Source: an uncultured Eubacterium sp. (lineage in GTDB: Bacteria; Bacillota; Clostridia; Lachnospirales; Lachnospiraceae). Taken from it: a stretch of DNA of 64,000 bases. Under the pieces are notes generated by a model. The model was given only the letters and a program-made list of their open reading frames with translations, was not told the origin of the DNA and ran no database searches. Location: assembly GCA_910584645.1 (NCBI GenBank), contig CAJUAU010000002.1:208515-272514 (forward strand), written 5' to 3'. Position numbers and translations under genes: made by a program. Numbering within the stretch: position 1 is the stretch's first letter; each line of letters opens with the position of its first letter. This document shows, one piece after another, positions 31,985-41,476 of this stretch.

Positions 31985-33133
31985 CTATAACCTCTCTGCC
32001 AAATCCAATGCCCGTTCCACGATGGCATCGATATTGTAGTATTTATATTCTGCCAGTCTTCCAAGCAGATAAAATCCTGGGATCTGGTCTACCAGCGCCT
32101 TATATTTCTCAAACAAGGCATCATTCTCTGGATTGTTGATGGCATAATAAGGAATTTCTCCTTTACTCCCCGAATATGCCTTGGGATACTCCTTCACAAT
32201 GGTGGTATCCTTCATATCCAGCTGACCGGACAGATATTTAAACTCTGTAATTCTCGTAAATTTCTCACTCACTGTGTAATTAACCACAGCATGGCTCTGA
32301 TAAAAGGGCTTCTCGTAATGCTCAAAGTAAAAATCCAGGGAACGGTAAGGAAGCCTTCCATAACAACAGCCAAAAAACTCATCCAGTGCACCAGTAAAGA
32401 TCACGTCACCATGAAAAGGTTCATCTTCAAACCTCACTTTCACATCTCCCTCCGGATCCAGACACAGCACATCTGTCCCCTGGCAGTTCAGACGGATATC
32501 AATCCCCTCGTGATCCAGCATTTTCTCAAAGATCTCTGTATATCCATGCAGGGGAATCCCCTGGTACTTATCCTGAAAATATCGGTTATCACGGCTCAGA
32601 AGTACAGGAACCCTTCCTGAAACTGCTGGATCGATCTCCTTGGGCGATCTGCCCCACTGCTTCATAGTATATTTAAGAAAGATATTTTCATACACATACT
32701 GCGCAATTTCCTGAAGATCTTCGTCCGGGTGATTCATAAGTTCCAGGATCGGAACCCTCGCTCCCTCTCCAAAAGAAGAAATAAGTTTATTCTCCAGCTC
32801 CAGTGCCCGTTCTCCATACACCATATCCAGCGTATTCAGGTTAAAGGGGATGGGAAGCTCTCTTCCTCCGATCTTTCCCACCACTTCATGCCGGAATGGG
32901 TACCACTCTGTAAACCGGGACAGGTATTTAAATACCCGCTCATTGTTTGTATGAAATATATGAGGTCCATACTGATGGATCAGTATTCCATATTCGTCCT
33001 TACGGTCGTAGCAGTTGCCGCCGATATGCGGTCTGGAATCTATGATCAGAACCCGCTTATTTTTCTTCTCAGCCAGTTCTCTGGCCACAACGGCACCTGC
33101 AAATCCACAACCGATCACTATACTGTCATACAT
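31985..33133 (-). CDS. glf: UDP-galactopyranose mutase
   Basis: 382 residues from the ATG at 33133 (GGAG 6 bases before it); an ATG at 33145 is possible. The FAD site is clear: VIGCGFAGAVVARELAE at the N-terminus and IIDSRPHIGGNCYD. The sequences IHQYGPHIFHTNNE and FLKYTMKQWG match the family's substrate-binding and helical domains, and LLGRLAEYKYYNIDAIVERAL is the conserved C-terminus. The enzyme interconverts UDP-galactopyranose and UDP-galactofuranose for surface glycans. It is followed by a glycosyltransferase that may use the product. Confidence 0.96.
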   Translation of the reverse strand: MYDSIVIGCGFAGAVVARELAEKKNKRVLIIDSRPHIGGNCYDRKDEYGILIHQYGPHIFHTNNERVFKYLSRFTEWYPFRHEVVGKIGGRELPIPFNLNTLDMVYGERALELENKLISSFGEGARVPILELMNHPDEDLQEIAQYVYENIFLKYTMKQWGRSPKEIDPAVSGRVPVLLSRDNRYFQDKYQGIPLHGYTEIFEKMLDHEGIDIRLNCQGTDVLCLDPEGDVKVRFEDEPFHGDVIFTGALDEFFGCCYGRLPYRSLDFYFEHYEKPFYQSHAVVNYTVSEKFTRITEFKYLSGQLDMKDTTIVKEYPKAYSGSKGEIPYYAINNPENDALFEKYKALVDQIPGFYLLGRLAEYKYYNIDAIVERALDLAERL

Positions 33134-33151
33134 ACTGTTCTCCATTCCACC

Positions 33152-33176
33152 AATACAGCATAAATTCTGCTGTATT
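33152..33176 (-). other. Perfect intergenic hairpin between yvyF and glf
   Basis: AATACAGCA (33152-33160) and TGCTGTATT (33168-33176) with a 7-base loop; one arm includes the yvyF stop. No T-run follows, so it is not a simple terminator. Confidence 0.5.
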
Positions 33177-33582
33177 AGTCCAAAAAGCGCATCTTATTTT
33201 CACTCGGTCCCTTCTTGACTGGTGCTGCCGCCACCGGGCGGTTCATCCCTGCAGCATCCTTGAGACCACTGGACAGTTTATCTTTACATGATTTGCAAAA
33301 ACGTCCTGTCTTAATTAGAGTACCACAATTCTCGCATTCAATTCCCACTGGTGAATCCTCAGAAAAACACAGTCTTTCTTCTTTCACCCAGCGCTTGATC
33401 TGACGGATCGATACATCCATCTCTTCCGCCAGTTCATTGATCCCGATCTTTGGATGATCATACACATATTTTTTCACTTCTGTAAATTTTTCATCCATTT
33501 TTTTTACACACTGCGGACAAATTCTTGATCCACTGATATAATTAAAAATTTTACCGCAGCTTTTACATGTGATCACTTCCAT
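33175..33582 (-). CDS. yvyF: YvyF-like flagellar-operon zinc-ribbon protein
   Basis: 135 residues. An N-terminal zinc ribbon (CKSCGKIFNY...CPQC), a helix-turn-helix-like segment (GINELAEEMDVSIRQIKRWVKEERL) and a second ribbon (CENCGTLIKTGRFCKSC), then a basic, disordered tail. This is the layout of the flagellar-operon protein YvyF (TIGR03826). In Bacillus the order comFC-yvyF-flgM is conserved; here comFC precedes it as expected, but glf rather than flgM follows. Role uncertain; regulation of flagellar or competence genes is proposed from context. Confidence 0.88.
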   Translation of the reverse strand: MEVITCKSCGKIFNYISGSRICPQCVKKMDEKFTEVKKYVYDHPKIGINELAEEMDVSIRQIKRWVKEERLCFSEDSPVGIECENCGTLIKTGRFCKSCKDKLSSGLKDAAGMNRPVAAAPVKKGPSENKMRFLD

Positions 33583-33624
33583 ACCATCTACCTGCCTTCC
33601 TCCATGCCTATAAATGTCATGGTA

Positions 33625-34335
33625 TTAGTCTCCCCTGCCTATACAGAGACAGAGAAAATATATTCTGTCAGTTCCTGCCTCTTTTAATGCTTTTCCACAG
33701 GCCTCCAACGTGGCGCCTGTCGTATAGATATCATCCACCAGCAGCACCTTCCGATATGGTCTGCCGGTCTGAATGACGCCAAAGCTCCTCTGAAGATTTT
33801 CTATCCGCGCCCTCACATCAAGTCCCTTTTGCGGTTTTGTGTTTTCCATACGGATCAGATAATCTCCCAACACAGGAATCCCCAGTTCCATTCCAATCTG
33901 TGCCGCCATGTATTCTGCCTGGTTAAACCCCCGGAAGCGAAGCTTCTTTTTATGCACTGGCACCGGAAGGATCACTTCCGGCGAAAGTCCTTTGACCCAG
34001 GTACCATATCTTTTGACGAGTTCTCCGGCAAAATAAGCGCCACATGAAAGTTCTCCGCCATATTTAAAATTCGCAATGGCAGTCTGCATCATGCGGTCAT
34101 AAGAATACAATGCCATTCCCTTCTTCACATAGAAGTTTTTTCCCCGGCAGTCTCCGCACAGCTCTTCTTCGGATATCTCCAGAGATTTGGAACAACGTTT
34201 ACAACGAGGTTCTGTTACAGGGTGAAGCTGCCTTCGGCAGGCACTGCACAATGCCCCTGTCCCCCTCTTTTTCAAAATGTCATGGCATATGATGCATTTA
34301 TCCGGAAATACTGCTTCCAGAAATAAATTCCACAA
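33625..34335 (-). CDS. comFC: ComF family phosphoribosyltransferase-like protein
   Basis: 236 residues. N-terminal double zinc ribbon with CIIC, CSAC, CKRC and CGDC pairs, then a type I phosphoribosyltransferase fold with PVPVHKKKLRFRGFNQAEYMA and the PRPP-binding loop VLLVDDIYTTGATL. Family members are needed for DNA uptake in competent bacteria, and their chemistry is still unclear. It sits 50 bases downstream of recD2 and 42 bases upstream of yvyF, the same neighbourhood as in Bacillus. Confidence 0.94.
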   Translation of the reverse strand: MWNLFLEAVFPDKCIICHDILKKRGTGALCSACRRQLHPVTEPRCKRCSKSLEISEEELCGDCRGKNFYVKKGMALYSYDRMMQTAIANFKYGGELSCGAYFAGELVKRYGTWVKGLSPEVILPVPVHKKKLRFRGFNQAEYMAAQIGMELGIPVLGDYLIRMENTKPQKGLDVRARIENLQRSFGVIQTGRPYRKVLLVDDIYTTGATLEACGKALKEAGTDRIYFLCLCIGRGD

Positions 34336-34385
34336 AATTACCCCTTTCCACAGGGCAAACCGCTCATTATTATTTTACCAGAGAT

Positions 34386-36629
34386 TTAGTGGTATTGCAA
34401 TTCTTTTAAACGAATTTCCAATGTGGAATATCTTTTTTGCTCGGATTTATTGCTGATCATATCGTAAACTGCCTTTTTGCTCCCCACAATTGTCACACAC
34501 TGCCTGCCCCTTGTAACCGCTGTATACAAAAGATTGCGGTTCATCAGCACCCTGGGACCTCCCATCAGAGGAATGACCACTGCCGGATACTCGCTTCCCT
34601 GGGATTTATGGATGGTGATGGCATATGCCAGTTCCAGCTCATCCATATCCCCGGATCCATAAGTGACCAGCTTTTCTTCATCAAAGGCTACGGTTAATTC
34701 TTTATTGAACAGATCAACCTGGCGGATCACACCGCAGTCACCGTTAAACACACCGGTGCCCTCTTCGATGACCACACCGTGAAATCCCTCCACCCTCCAG
34801 GGCATCTGATAGTTGTTTTTGATCTGCATCACTTTATCGCCCTCACGGAAAATAGTGCCATGGACTTCCAGCTGTGGTTTTCCCTCCCGCTCCGGATTCA
34901 GATATTTCTGCAGGATCTGATTGCATCGGATCACCCCCAGATCCCCTTTTTTCATCGGTGTCAGCACCTGTACATCAAAGGGAGTGCAATCGGTGTACCT
35001 CGGCATCTTATCCCTCACCAGCCAGAGCATTACCTCCAGAACGCCGTGACTGTCTTCTCTTTCCAGGCAGAAAAAGTCCTGGCTTTTATTGTCCAGAGCA
35101 ATGGGTTCTCCGTGATTGATCCGGTGGGCATTGACTACAATATCACTTTCCGCCGCCTGGCGGAAGATCCGCTCCAGCCTCACCACACTGCAGCAGCCGG
35201 AGCTGATAATATCCTTCAGTACATTACCTGGTCCCACACTGGGCAGCTGGTTTACGTCCCCCACCAGGATCAGTCTTGTTCCCACAGAAACCGCTTTCAA
35301 AAGACTGGTGAAAAGATAAATGTCCACCATGGACATCTCATCGATGATCACCACATCTGCCTCCAGGGGATTCCACTCATTCCGTTCAAATACTCCCTGG
35401 CCCTCCGCCTCCGAAAAAGAAGCTTCATTTTCTGTCATTCCGGCACCATTGTACAGGAGCATCCGGTGAATGGTCTGGGTCTCCCTGCCGGTGGTCTCAC
35501 TCATCCGCTTGGCAGCCCGTCCCGTGGGCGCCGCAAGCAGAATCGTCTGGCCCTGGGATTCCAAAAGCTTGATGATCATATTGATGGTGGTAGTTTTTCC
35601 CGTTCCCGGCCCCCCGGTCACCACCAGCAGTCCATGGCTCATGGACTCCCTGACAGCCAGCACCTGCTGCTCTTCCAGTTCGATCTCCGACTCCTTCTGG
35701 AGTTTTTTGATCACCCGGTCCAGGGAATCGTCATACTCCGCCGATACGTTTTCGATGTCCAGAAGCATTCTGGCACAATTCATTTCATTATAATAGAGAT
35801 TGGGAAGATAGATCTTTTCTCCGTCCCGGATCACACTCCTATCTATCTCCATTTCCTCGGTCATCCGCATGAGACGCTCTACACCCACACCTAGAAACTC
35901 CACGCAGTTGCGGTACAAAAGTTCCTCCGGCATATAAATATGCCCGGAATTGCTTCCCAGCCCCAGTACATACAGGATCCCGGCGCGGATCCGGTAATCC
36001 GAGTCCATATCCAGGCCGGTCCTCATGGCGATGCCGTCGGCAATGCGGAATCCCACTCCCCGGATATCCTCCGCCAGCTTATAAGGATTATGTTTTACCA
36101 CATCATACAGCTCTTCCCGGTAAGTCTTGTAAATCTTTACCGCCAGCTGGTTGCTGATTCCATATTGCTGTAAAAACAGGAGAGCATTCCGCATCTCCCT
36201 CTTCTCTTCAAACTGTCCGGCGATATCCCGTGCTTTTTTCTCGCTGATCCCCTTGACCTCGCTGAGACGTTCCGGCTCTTTCTCAATGATCTCAAAGGTT
36301 TTGTCACCGAACTTATCTGTGATACGCTTTGCCAGCCCGCCGCCGATGCCTTTGATCGCCCCGGAAGCCAGATATCTCTGCATGGAGATCACATCATCAG
36401 GATCCCTGCTCTCACTGCTTTCTACTTTGAACTGTTCGTGATATGTAGGATGTTTTACGATACTGCCCCGCAGCAGCATGTATTCCCCCTCATTAATAAA
36501 GGGAAATACACCCACACAGGTCTCCAGCACTTCACCCCCGTCGTTTTCACAGGCAAATTCAAAGACTGTATATCCATTTTCCACATTGCGGTAAATAATA
36601 TGCTCCACATATCCCTTCCGCTCTTCCAT
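34386..36629 (-). CDS. recD2: ATP-dependent DNA helicase RecD2
   Basis: 747 residues from the ATG at 36629; an upstream ATG at 36641 lies too close to GGAGG. The N-terminal domain (about 1-90) has GYVEHIIYRNVENGYTVF, followed by helix-hairpin-helix motifs (GIGGGLAKRITDKFG, GISEKKARDIA). The SF1B motor has Walker A GGPGTGKTTT, Walker B IIDEMSMVD, GDVNQLPSVG and, near the end, AYAITIHKSQGSEYPAVVIP. It unwinds DNA 5' to 3' in repair. Its ribosome binding site directly follows the terminator of the flagellar genes, so a promoter in that gap or read-through is needed. Confidence 0.95.
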   Translation of the reverse strand: MEERKGYVEHIIYRNVENGYTVFEFACENDGGEVLETCVGVFPFINEGEYMLLRGSIVKHPTYHEQFKVESSESRDPDDVISMQRYLASGAIKGIGGGLAKRITDKFGDKTFEIIEKEPERLSEVKGISEKKARDIAGQFEEKREMRNALLFLQQYGISNQLAVKIYKTYREELYDVVKHNPYKLAEDIRGVGFRIADGIAMRTGLDMDSDYRIRAGILYVLGLGSNSGHIYMPEELLYRNCVEFLGVGVERLMRMTEEMEIDRSVIRDGEKIYLPNLYYNEMNCARMLLDIENVSAEYDDSLDRVIKKLQKESEIELEEQQVLAVRESMSHGLLVVTGGPGTGKTTTINMIIKLLESQGQTILLAAPTGRAAKRMSETTGRETQTIHRMLLYNGAGMTENEASFSEAEGQGVFERNEWNPLEADVVIIDEMSMVDIYLFTSLLKAVSVGTRLILVGDVNQLPSVGPGNVLKDIISSGCCSVVRLERIFRQAAESDIVVNAHRINHGEPIALDNKSQDFFCLEREDSHGVLEVMLWLVRDKMPRYTDCTPFDVQVLTPMKKGDLGVIRCNQILQKYLNPEREGKPQLEVHGTIFREGDKVMQIKNNYQMPWRVEGFHGVVIEEGTGVFNGDCGVIRQVDLFNKELTVAFDEEKLVTYGSGDMDELELAYAITIHKSQGSEYPAVVIPLMGGPRVLMNRNLLYTAVTRGRQCVTIVGSKKAVYDMISNKSEQKRYSTLEIRLKELQYH

Positions 36630-36647
36630 AGTAATCCCCATTCCTCC

Positions 36648-36672
36648 AAAAAGGCGCCCTGTACAGGGCGCC
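36648..36672 (-). terminator. Terminator after the flagellar rod genes
   Basis: A perfect 20-bp GC-rich palindrome (36653-36672, arms GGCGCCCTGT) followed on the minus strand by five T (36648-36652). It separates the mbl-flhO-flhP operon from recD2. Confidence 0.85.
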
Positions 36673-36758
36673 AGTTATTCCATTATGTTACCGCCAGCCT
36701 GATGCTGCAGACCGGTTTATTACTAGCTATCAAAAAAGTGTCAGAACCACTTCCACAT

Positions 36759-37130
36759 CTATTCTTCCGTCGTGGTGAGCCCCATGTTTCTAGCCATGGA
36801 ATCATAGAGAGTCTGGGCGATTCCCAGTCCATTGCCTGTCGATACCATATTCTCCGCCAGTGCCTGATACATATTGTCACTGAACATGTCGACATACTCG
36901 CCGCCCTCTTCTTCTTCATCACTAAATACCTTCGCCGTCTTTTCCATGGTCTGGAACATTTTCTGCAGAAGATAGGTCTCAAACTGCTCACATGCTGACA
37001 TCATCTCTTCGTCTGTTCCGGCATCCTGGATCTGATCTGTGAGCCGGTTCGCAGCAGCACCCGTCAGGGAATCTGCCCCTATGGAAGAACCTAACAGAGC
37101 ACTATTTAAATTATTTACGGATAAAGACAT
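36759..37130 (-). CDS. Flagellar rod-binding protein (FlgJ N-terminal type)
   Basis: 123 residues with the rod-binding domain: ACEQFETYLLQKMFQTMEKT and YVDMFSDNMYQALAENMVSTGNGLGIAQTLYDSM (residues about 45-64 and 79-112). There is no peptidoglycan hydrolase domain, as in many Firmicutes. It would cap or chaperone rod assembly across the wall. It follows flhP by 13 bases. With only rod-type genes here, actual motility cannot be judged. Confidence 0.9.
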   Translation of the reverse strand: MSLSVNNLNSALLGSSIGADSLTGAAANRLTDQIQDAGTDEEMMSACEQFETYLLQKMFQTMEKTAKVFSDEEEEGGEYVDMFSDNMYQALAENMVSTGNGLGIAQTLYDSMARNMGLTTTEE

Positions 37131-37143
37131 AAGCTATCCCTCC

Positions 37144-37953
37144 TTATGATCTGAGGTTGTTCGCCTGCTGAAGCATCTCATCGGATGCTGTGATCGCTTT
37201 GGAATTCATTTCATAGGCACGCTGGGCAACGATCATATTGACCATCTCATCCACAGCCTGTACGTTGGATCCTTCGAGACGCCCCGACACGATCTTAGAC
37301 CCCAGCTGATCTGCTGTAGTCGTAATTACCGCTCCGGAAGCCGGAGATTCTTTCATAATTGTATCCATGGTCCGGTCCAGACCCGCTGGGTTTGGGAATC
37401 TGGCAAGTCCGATCTGTATCCCCATCAGCTGGGCATTGTTCGTTTCATCCGGATACATGAAGTTACCATATACGTCTACCGTCAGCTTGGAAGAATCAAT
37501 ATTTTCCGGGAAGGTAATCGGCTGTCCATTAGCCGCGATCACAGGATGACCGTTGGAATCCGTAAGTGCCATACCATCTCCCGTTACCGACACGTTGAAA
37601 TTTCCGTTTCTTGTATAGCCAATGCTTCCATCATCCAGTCTGACCTGGAAAAATCCCTCTCCCTGGATAGCATAATCAAAAGCTCCGTTGGAATCAAGAA
37701 GTGGCCCCTGGTTAAAGTCTGATACAATGGCCGCCGGTCTGACGCCAAGCCCTACCTGGGCTCCTACTGGTTTCGGCTCTCCGGTACTGTCATAGGACTT
37801 TCCCTGTATCGTCTGGTATAATAAAGATTTAAAGTTGACAGCCTCTGTCTTATAGCCTGTCGTATTGATATTGGACAGATTATTAGAAATCGTATCCAGA
37901 TTTGTCTGCTGAGCGATCATTCCTGACGCCGCAGTCCAAAGTGAACGCATCAT
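37144..37953 (-). CDS. flhP: Flagellar basal-body rod protein, FlgG-type
   Basis: 269 residues, start chosen at 37953 (GGAGG 8 bases before); ATGs at 37959 and 37950 are alternatives. The N-terminal rod motif MIAQQTNLDTISNNLSNINTTGYK and the C-terminal EMVNMIVAQRAYEMNSKAI are typical of FlgG/FlgF proteins (residues about 12-35 and 228-246). The order mbl-flhO-flhP is that of Bacillus, so this is the FlhP position. It forms the distal rod of the flagellar basal body. Confidence 0.93.
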   Translation of the reverse strand: MMRSLWTAASGMIAQQTNLDTISNNLSNINTTGYKTEAVNFKSLLYQTIQGKSYDSTGEPKPVGAQVGLGVRPAAIVSDFNQGPLLDSNGAFDYAIQGEGFFQVRLDDGSIGYTRNGNFNVSVTGDGMALTDSNGHPVIAANGQPITFPENIDSSKLTVDVYGNFMYPDETNNAQLMGIQIGLARFPNPAGLDRTMDTIMKESPASGAVITTTADQLGSKIVSGRLEGSNVQAVDEMVNMIVAQRAYEMNSKAITASDEMLQQANNLRS

Positions 37954-38009
37954 AATCATTTCCTCCTAACGTCTGCTCTCGCCTGTCTCATGCGCCGCTA
38001 TATTCTTTG

Positions 38010-38786
38010 TTAGCCAAGCTTTCCAACCTGATTTGCCGCCCGTTCAAGCATGGAATCCATAGAGCGGATCACTTTCTGGTTTGCCTCATAGGCTCTCGTT
38101 ATAGTAATCATATCGACCATTTCGGACACAACATTAACATTTGACATCTCAATATATCCCTGCATCACAGAGGCATCGGCTTCTTTCTCCGTCGCTCCGT
38201 CCACAACCGTATACATATTGTCGCCAACTTTTATTATGTAATCATAATCTGCAAAATCCGTGATCTTTAACCGGTCAATGATAACTCCATCTGCTGTCAC
38301 TGTTCCATCATTGCTGATCACAACATTTTTTGCATCTGTGGGAACCTGGATATCTCCACCTTCTCCCTGTACCCGGTTTCCTTCAGAATCTACCAGAACG
38401 CCTTCCTTGGTCACCTGAAAACTTCCGTCCCTGGTATATCTGGTAGAAGTCTCTCCCCTGGAATTTGTGTAATTTATAGTAAAGAATCCTTTCCCGCTCA
38501 GTGCCAGATCAAAGCTCCCGCCGGTGTTTCTCACCGATCCCTGGGTATAATCTGTATACACCTCGCCAATCTTCACACCCAGGCTCATCGTCCCGATGGC
38601 CTCGTTGTGATATGCCTGAGATCCGTCTCTAATCTTAATTGTCAGCAGTTTATCAAATGCCTGGCTGCTCACACTCTCCTGCTTATACCCGGCAGTATCT
38701 GAGTTCGCCAGATTATTTGAAATAACATCCAATCGATTTTGTTCGTTGACCATCCCTGTCCACGAAGTATAAAGACCTCTTAACAT
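38010..38786 (-). CDS. flhO: Flagellar basal-body rod protein, FlgF/FlgG-type
   Basis: 258 residues. N-terminal NEQNRLDVISNNLANSDTAG and C-terminal EMVDMITITRAYEANQKVI give the rod family; the middle has the D1 beta-domain (GSFDLALSGKGFFTINY). It lies 14 bases after mbl, in the FlhO position. A GGAGG-type site precedes the ATG. Confidence 0.93.
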   Translation of the reverse strand: MLRGLYTSWTGMVNEQNRLDVISNNLANSDTAGYKQESVSSQAFDKLLTIKIRDGSQAYHNEAIGTMSLGVKIGEVYTDYTQGSVRNTGGSFDLALSGKGFFTINYTNSRGETSTRYTRDGSFQVTKEGVLVDSEGNRVQGEGGDIQVPTDAKNVVISNDGTVTADGVIIDRLKITDFADYDYIIKVGDNMYTVVDGATEKEADASVMQGYIEMSNVNVVSEMVDMITITRAYEANQKVIRSMDSMLERAANQVGKLG

Positions 38787-38800
38787 TACTTTCCTCCTCT

Positions 38801-39787
38801 TCAGCTCTCATTCGTTGTTCCGCTCAGGAACTCTACGTACTTACCAGTTCCAATGGCCACTGCTGTCATTGGCTCCTCCGCTGTCATGGTGGTGATACCT
38901 GTCTTGCTCTCAATCAGCTCTTCCAGTCCATACAAAAGACTTCCTCCACCAGTCAGCACAATACCGCGGTCTGCGATGTCTGCTGCCAGCTCCGGCGGCG
39001 TCTTCTCCAAAACACTGTGAACCGCCTCCACGATCTGCAGCGTCGTGTCCTTCAATGCCTCTTCGGTCTCTTCGGAAGTTACTGTGATGGTCTTTGGCAG
39101 ACCAGTCACCAGATTTCGTCCACGGACATCCACTTCCTCCACTTCCGGTCTTGGAAACGCAGAACCAATTCGGATCTTTATGTCCTCAGCAGTTCTTTCA
39201 CCGATCAGGAGGTTGTGTCTCTTTCTCATATATCTTACGATAGCATCATCAAAATCATCCCCTGCGATCTTAATAGAAGTGCTTACCACGGTTCCGCCCA
39301 GGGAGATGACTGCGATATCTGACGTTCCGCCACCGATATCCACGATCATGTTTCCACAAGGTCTGGCGATATCAATACCTGCACCTATCGCAGCTGCAAT
39401 TGGTTCTTCAATGATCTTGACATCTCTGGCGCCTGCCTGAAATGCCGCATCTTCTACGGCCTTTCTCTCCACCTCTGTGACACCGCTGGGCACACAGATA
39501 CTGATCAACGGCTTACGGAATCTCTGCTTGCCAACTGCCTTCTGAATAAAATATTTAAGCATTTTCTCCGTCACCGTATAGTCAGAGATAACTCCCTGTC
39601 TCAACGGGCGAACCGCCACAATATTTCCCGGTGTACGTCCCAGCATCAGTCTCGCCTCTTCACCGATCGCCTTGATCCTATTCGTATCTCTGTCAAATGC
39701 AACCACACTAGGCTCCTTCAGCACAACACCCTTGCCTTTCACGTATACAAGAATACTCGCTGTACCCAGATCTATTCCAATGTCCAT
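38801..39787 (-). CDS. mbl: MreB-like rod-shape protein Mbl
   Basis: 328 residues with the actin-fold motifs: DIGIDLGTASILVY (phosphate 1), NMIVDIGGGTSDIAVISLGG (phosphate 2) and GIVLTGGGSLLYGLEELI (adenosine). It polymerises at the membrane to guide wall synthesis along the cell cylinder. Gene order with flhO and flhP identifies it as the Mbl paralogue rather than MreB of the mreBCD operon. It is transcribed from TTGACA-17-GAATAT. Confidence 0.95.
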   Translation of the reverse strand: MDIGIDLGTASILVYVKGKGVVLKEPSVVAFDRDTNRIKAIGEEARLMLGRTPGNIVAVRPLRQGVISDYTVTEKMLKYFIQKAVGKQRFRKPLISICVPSGVTEVERKAVEDAAFQAGARDVKIIEEPIAAAIGAGIDIARPCGNMIVDIGGGTSDIAVISLGGTVVSTSIKIAGDDFDDAIVRYMRKRHNLLIGERTAEDIKIRIGSAFPRPEVEEVDVRGRNLVTGLPKTITVTSEETEEALKDTTLQIVEAVHSVLEKTPPELAADIADRGIVLTGGGSLLYGLEELIESKTGITTMTAEEPMTAVAIGTGKYVEFLSGTTNES

Positions 39788-39836
39788 GACTTTCTCCTTT
39801 CTTGACTTTCCCTGACTTTATCCATGTATTTTCTCT

Positions 39837-39865
39837 ATATTCCAGTTTCCCCAATCCCGTGTCAA
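39837..39865 (-). promoter_or_regulatory. Promoter of the mbl operon
   Basis: On the minus strand TTGACA (39860-39865), 17 bases, GAATAT (39837-39842), about 50 bases before the mbl ATG. Confidence 0.7.
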
Positions 39866-39979
39866 GTAAACATACTTATTTCTATTATAAACCCAATCCG
39901 GCATTTTTCAAATGTTTTTTGCAAAATTAATATATAATTTACATTTGAGAAATCTTCAAACAAACAATATAGCCTGTTT

Positions 39980-41353
39980 TTATTCCTCTGCTGCAAGGGC
40001 AGCCTGAATCATCAGGGCACACTCAATCCTTTTTTTCTGTAACTGGCAGCCAATTTCGTAGGGTTTATTAATGTCCTGGTGCATATTAAATGCATTTGCG
40101 GCACAACCGCCGCTACAGTAAAATCTGGCAAAACAATTCCGGCACTCCTCTTTGGCATATACGTTACAAAGTTTAAACTCATCCCGGATCTCCGTATTTA
40201 CAATCCCATCCTCCACATTTCCCAGCAGAAAATCCTCATTTCCCACAAACTGGTGGCAGGGGTACAGGTCTCCCCAGGGAGTAACTGCCAGATACTCCGT
40301 CCCGGATCCACAGCCGGACAATCTCTTGTAGACACAGGGACCTCCTGTCAGATCGATCATATAGTGAAAAAAGTGGAATCCTCTGCCTTCCTTTTTTCTT
40401 TTGATCATTTCCTGGGCCAGTCTGTCATACCCCTCACAGATCACCGGTATATCTTCTTCCCGTATAGCATAGGGCTCCTCTGGTGCCGCCACCACTGGTT
40501 CCACAGAAATCTGTTCAAACCCCTGATCCGCCAGATGCAGCACATCCTCCACAAAATCCAGATTGTAATGGGTAAAAGTTCCCCGAACATAGTACTTCTG
40601 CTGATGGCGGCTCTCCGCCACCTTCTTAAATTTCTCCAGGATCAGATCGTAACTGCCTTCCCCGTTTTTATTGGGACGCATATGATCGTGCACTTCTTTT
40701 CTGCCGTCGATGCTGAGGACAATATTATCCATCTCCTGATTGGCAAATTCTATGATCTCATCATTCAGCAGCACTCCATTGGTGGTAAGGGTAAAGCGAA
40801 AATGCTTGTCATATTTTTCCTCAAGGCTCCTGCCATATGCTACCAGCTGTCTGACTACCTCAAAATTCATCAAGGGTTCCCCGCCAAAAAAGTCCACTTC
40901 CAGGTTGCGTCTGCTGCCAGAATTCTCCACGAGAAAATCCAATGCTTTTTTTCCCACTTCAAAACTCATCAGGGACCTGTCTCCCTTATACTCCCCCTCG
41001 CCGGCAAAACAATATCGGCAGGAGAGATTGCAGGCATGAGCAATATGAAGACAAAGAGCCTTCACTACTGTCTGGCGCTGTTTAAAATCAATCACGCCCT
41101 CTTTATAGTTATCCTCTGTGAATAAAGTTCCCTCTTCTTTCAACTGCTCCAGATCATTAAATAATTCTCCCAGCTCTTCCTCTGTGATCCCCTTGTCACT
41201 ATATTTATTGCAGATGATCTCCGTAATCTCTTTTTCTCCCTTTTCTTCGTACATGCTGATCACATCATATGCCACATCATCTACCACATGGACAGAGCCG
41301 CTGTTTACATCCAGAATTATATTATATCCATTATTTTTATATTGATGAATCAT
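39980..41353 (-). CDS. scfB: SCIFF peptide maturase (radical SAM/SPASM)
   Basis: 457 residues. An N-terminal peptide-recognition (RRE-like) region (about 1-95) precedes the radical SAM motif CNLSCRYC (about residue 108). DFFGGEPLMNF is the SAM-binding GGE motif. The C-terminal SPASM domain supplies further cysteines for two auxiliary clusters (CGSG, YPCHQF, CNVYAKEECRNCFARFYCSGGC). The enzyme forms Cys-to-Thr thioether links in the SCIFF peptide encoded just upstream. It is the last gene of the three-gene locus and lies 123 bases after scfA. Confidence 0.96.
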   Translation of the reverse strand: MIHQYKNNGYNIILDVNSGSVHVVDDVAYDVISMYEEKGEKEITEIICNKYSDKGITEEELGELFNDLEQLKEEGTLFTEDNYKEGVIDFKQRQTVVKALCLHIAHACNLSCRYCFAGEGEYKGDRSLMSFEVGKKALDFLVENSGSRRNLEVDFFGGEPLMNFEVVRQLVAYGRSLEEKYDKHFRFTLTTNGVLLNDEIIEFANQEMDNIVLSIDGRKEVHDHMRPNKNGEGSYDLILEKFKKVAESRHQQKYYVRGTFTHYNLDFVEDVLHLADQGFEQISVEPVVAAPEEPYAIREEDIPVICEGYDRLAQEMIKRKKEGRGFHFFHYMIDLTGGPCVYKRLSGCGSGTEYLAVTPWGDLYPCHQFVGNEDFLLGNVEDGIVNTEIRDEFKLCNVYAKEECRNCFARFYCSGGCAANAFNMHQDINKPYEIGCQLQKKRIECALMIQAALAAEE

Positions 41354-41412
41354 TTCTAATTTTCCCCGTTATCTTCAATCTTTCAAAACATAGCCTGACT
41401 GCGCTAACGCAA

Positions 41413-41455
41413 GAAAGGACTTTGCCTGATCTTTACAAACCAAACAAGTCCTCTA
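41413..41455 (-). terminator. Weak attenuator between scfA and scfB
   Basis: On the minus strand AGGACTT (41446-41452) pairs with AAGTCCT (41416-41422), followed by TTTCTT. The loop is long (23 bases). It may leave excess scfA transcript over scfB. Confidence 0.45.
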
Positions 41456-41476
41456 TTGCTCAGATTCTTATGTCAT

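Noticed and set aside
34779..35894. 371-codon frame opposite recD2
   Set aside because: Shadow of a well-conserved helicase gene; no family resemblance and no start signals.
40079..41125. 348-codon frame opposite scfB
   Set aside because: Shadow of the radical SAM gene, without start signals.
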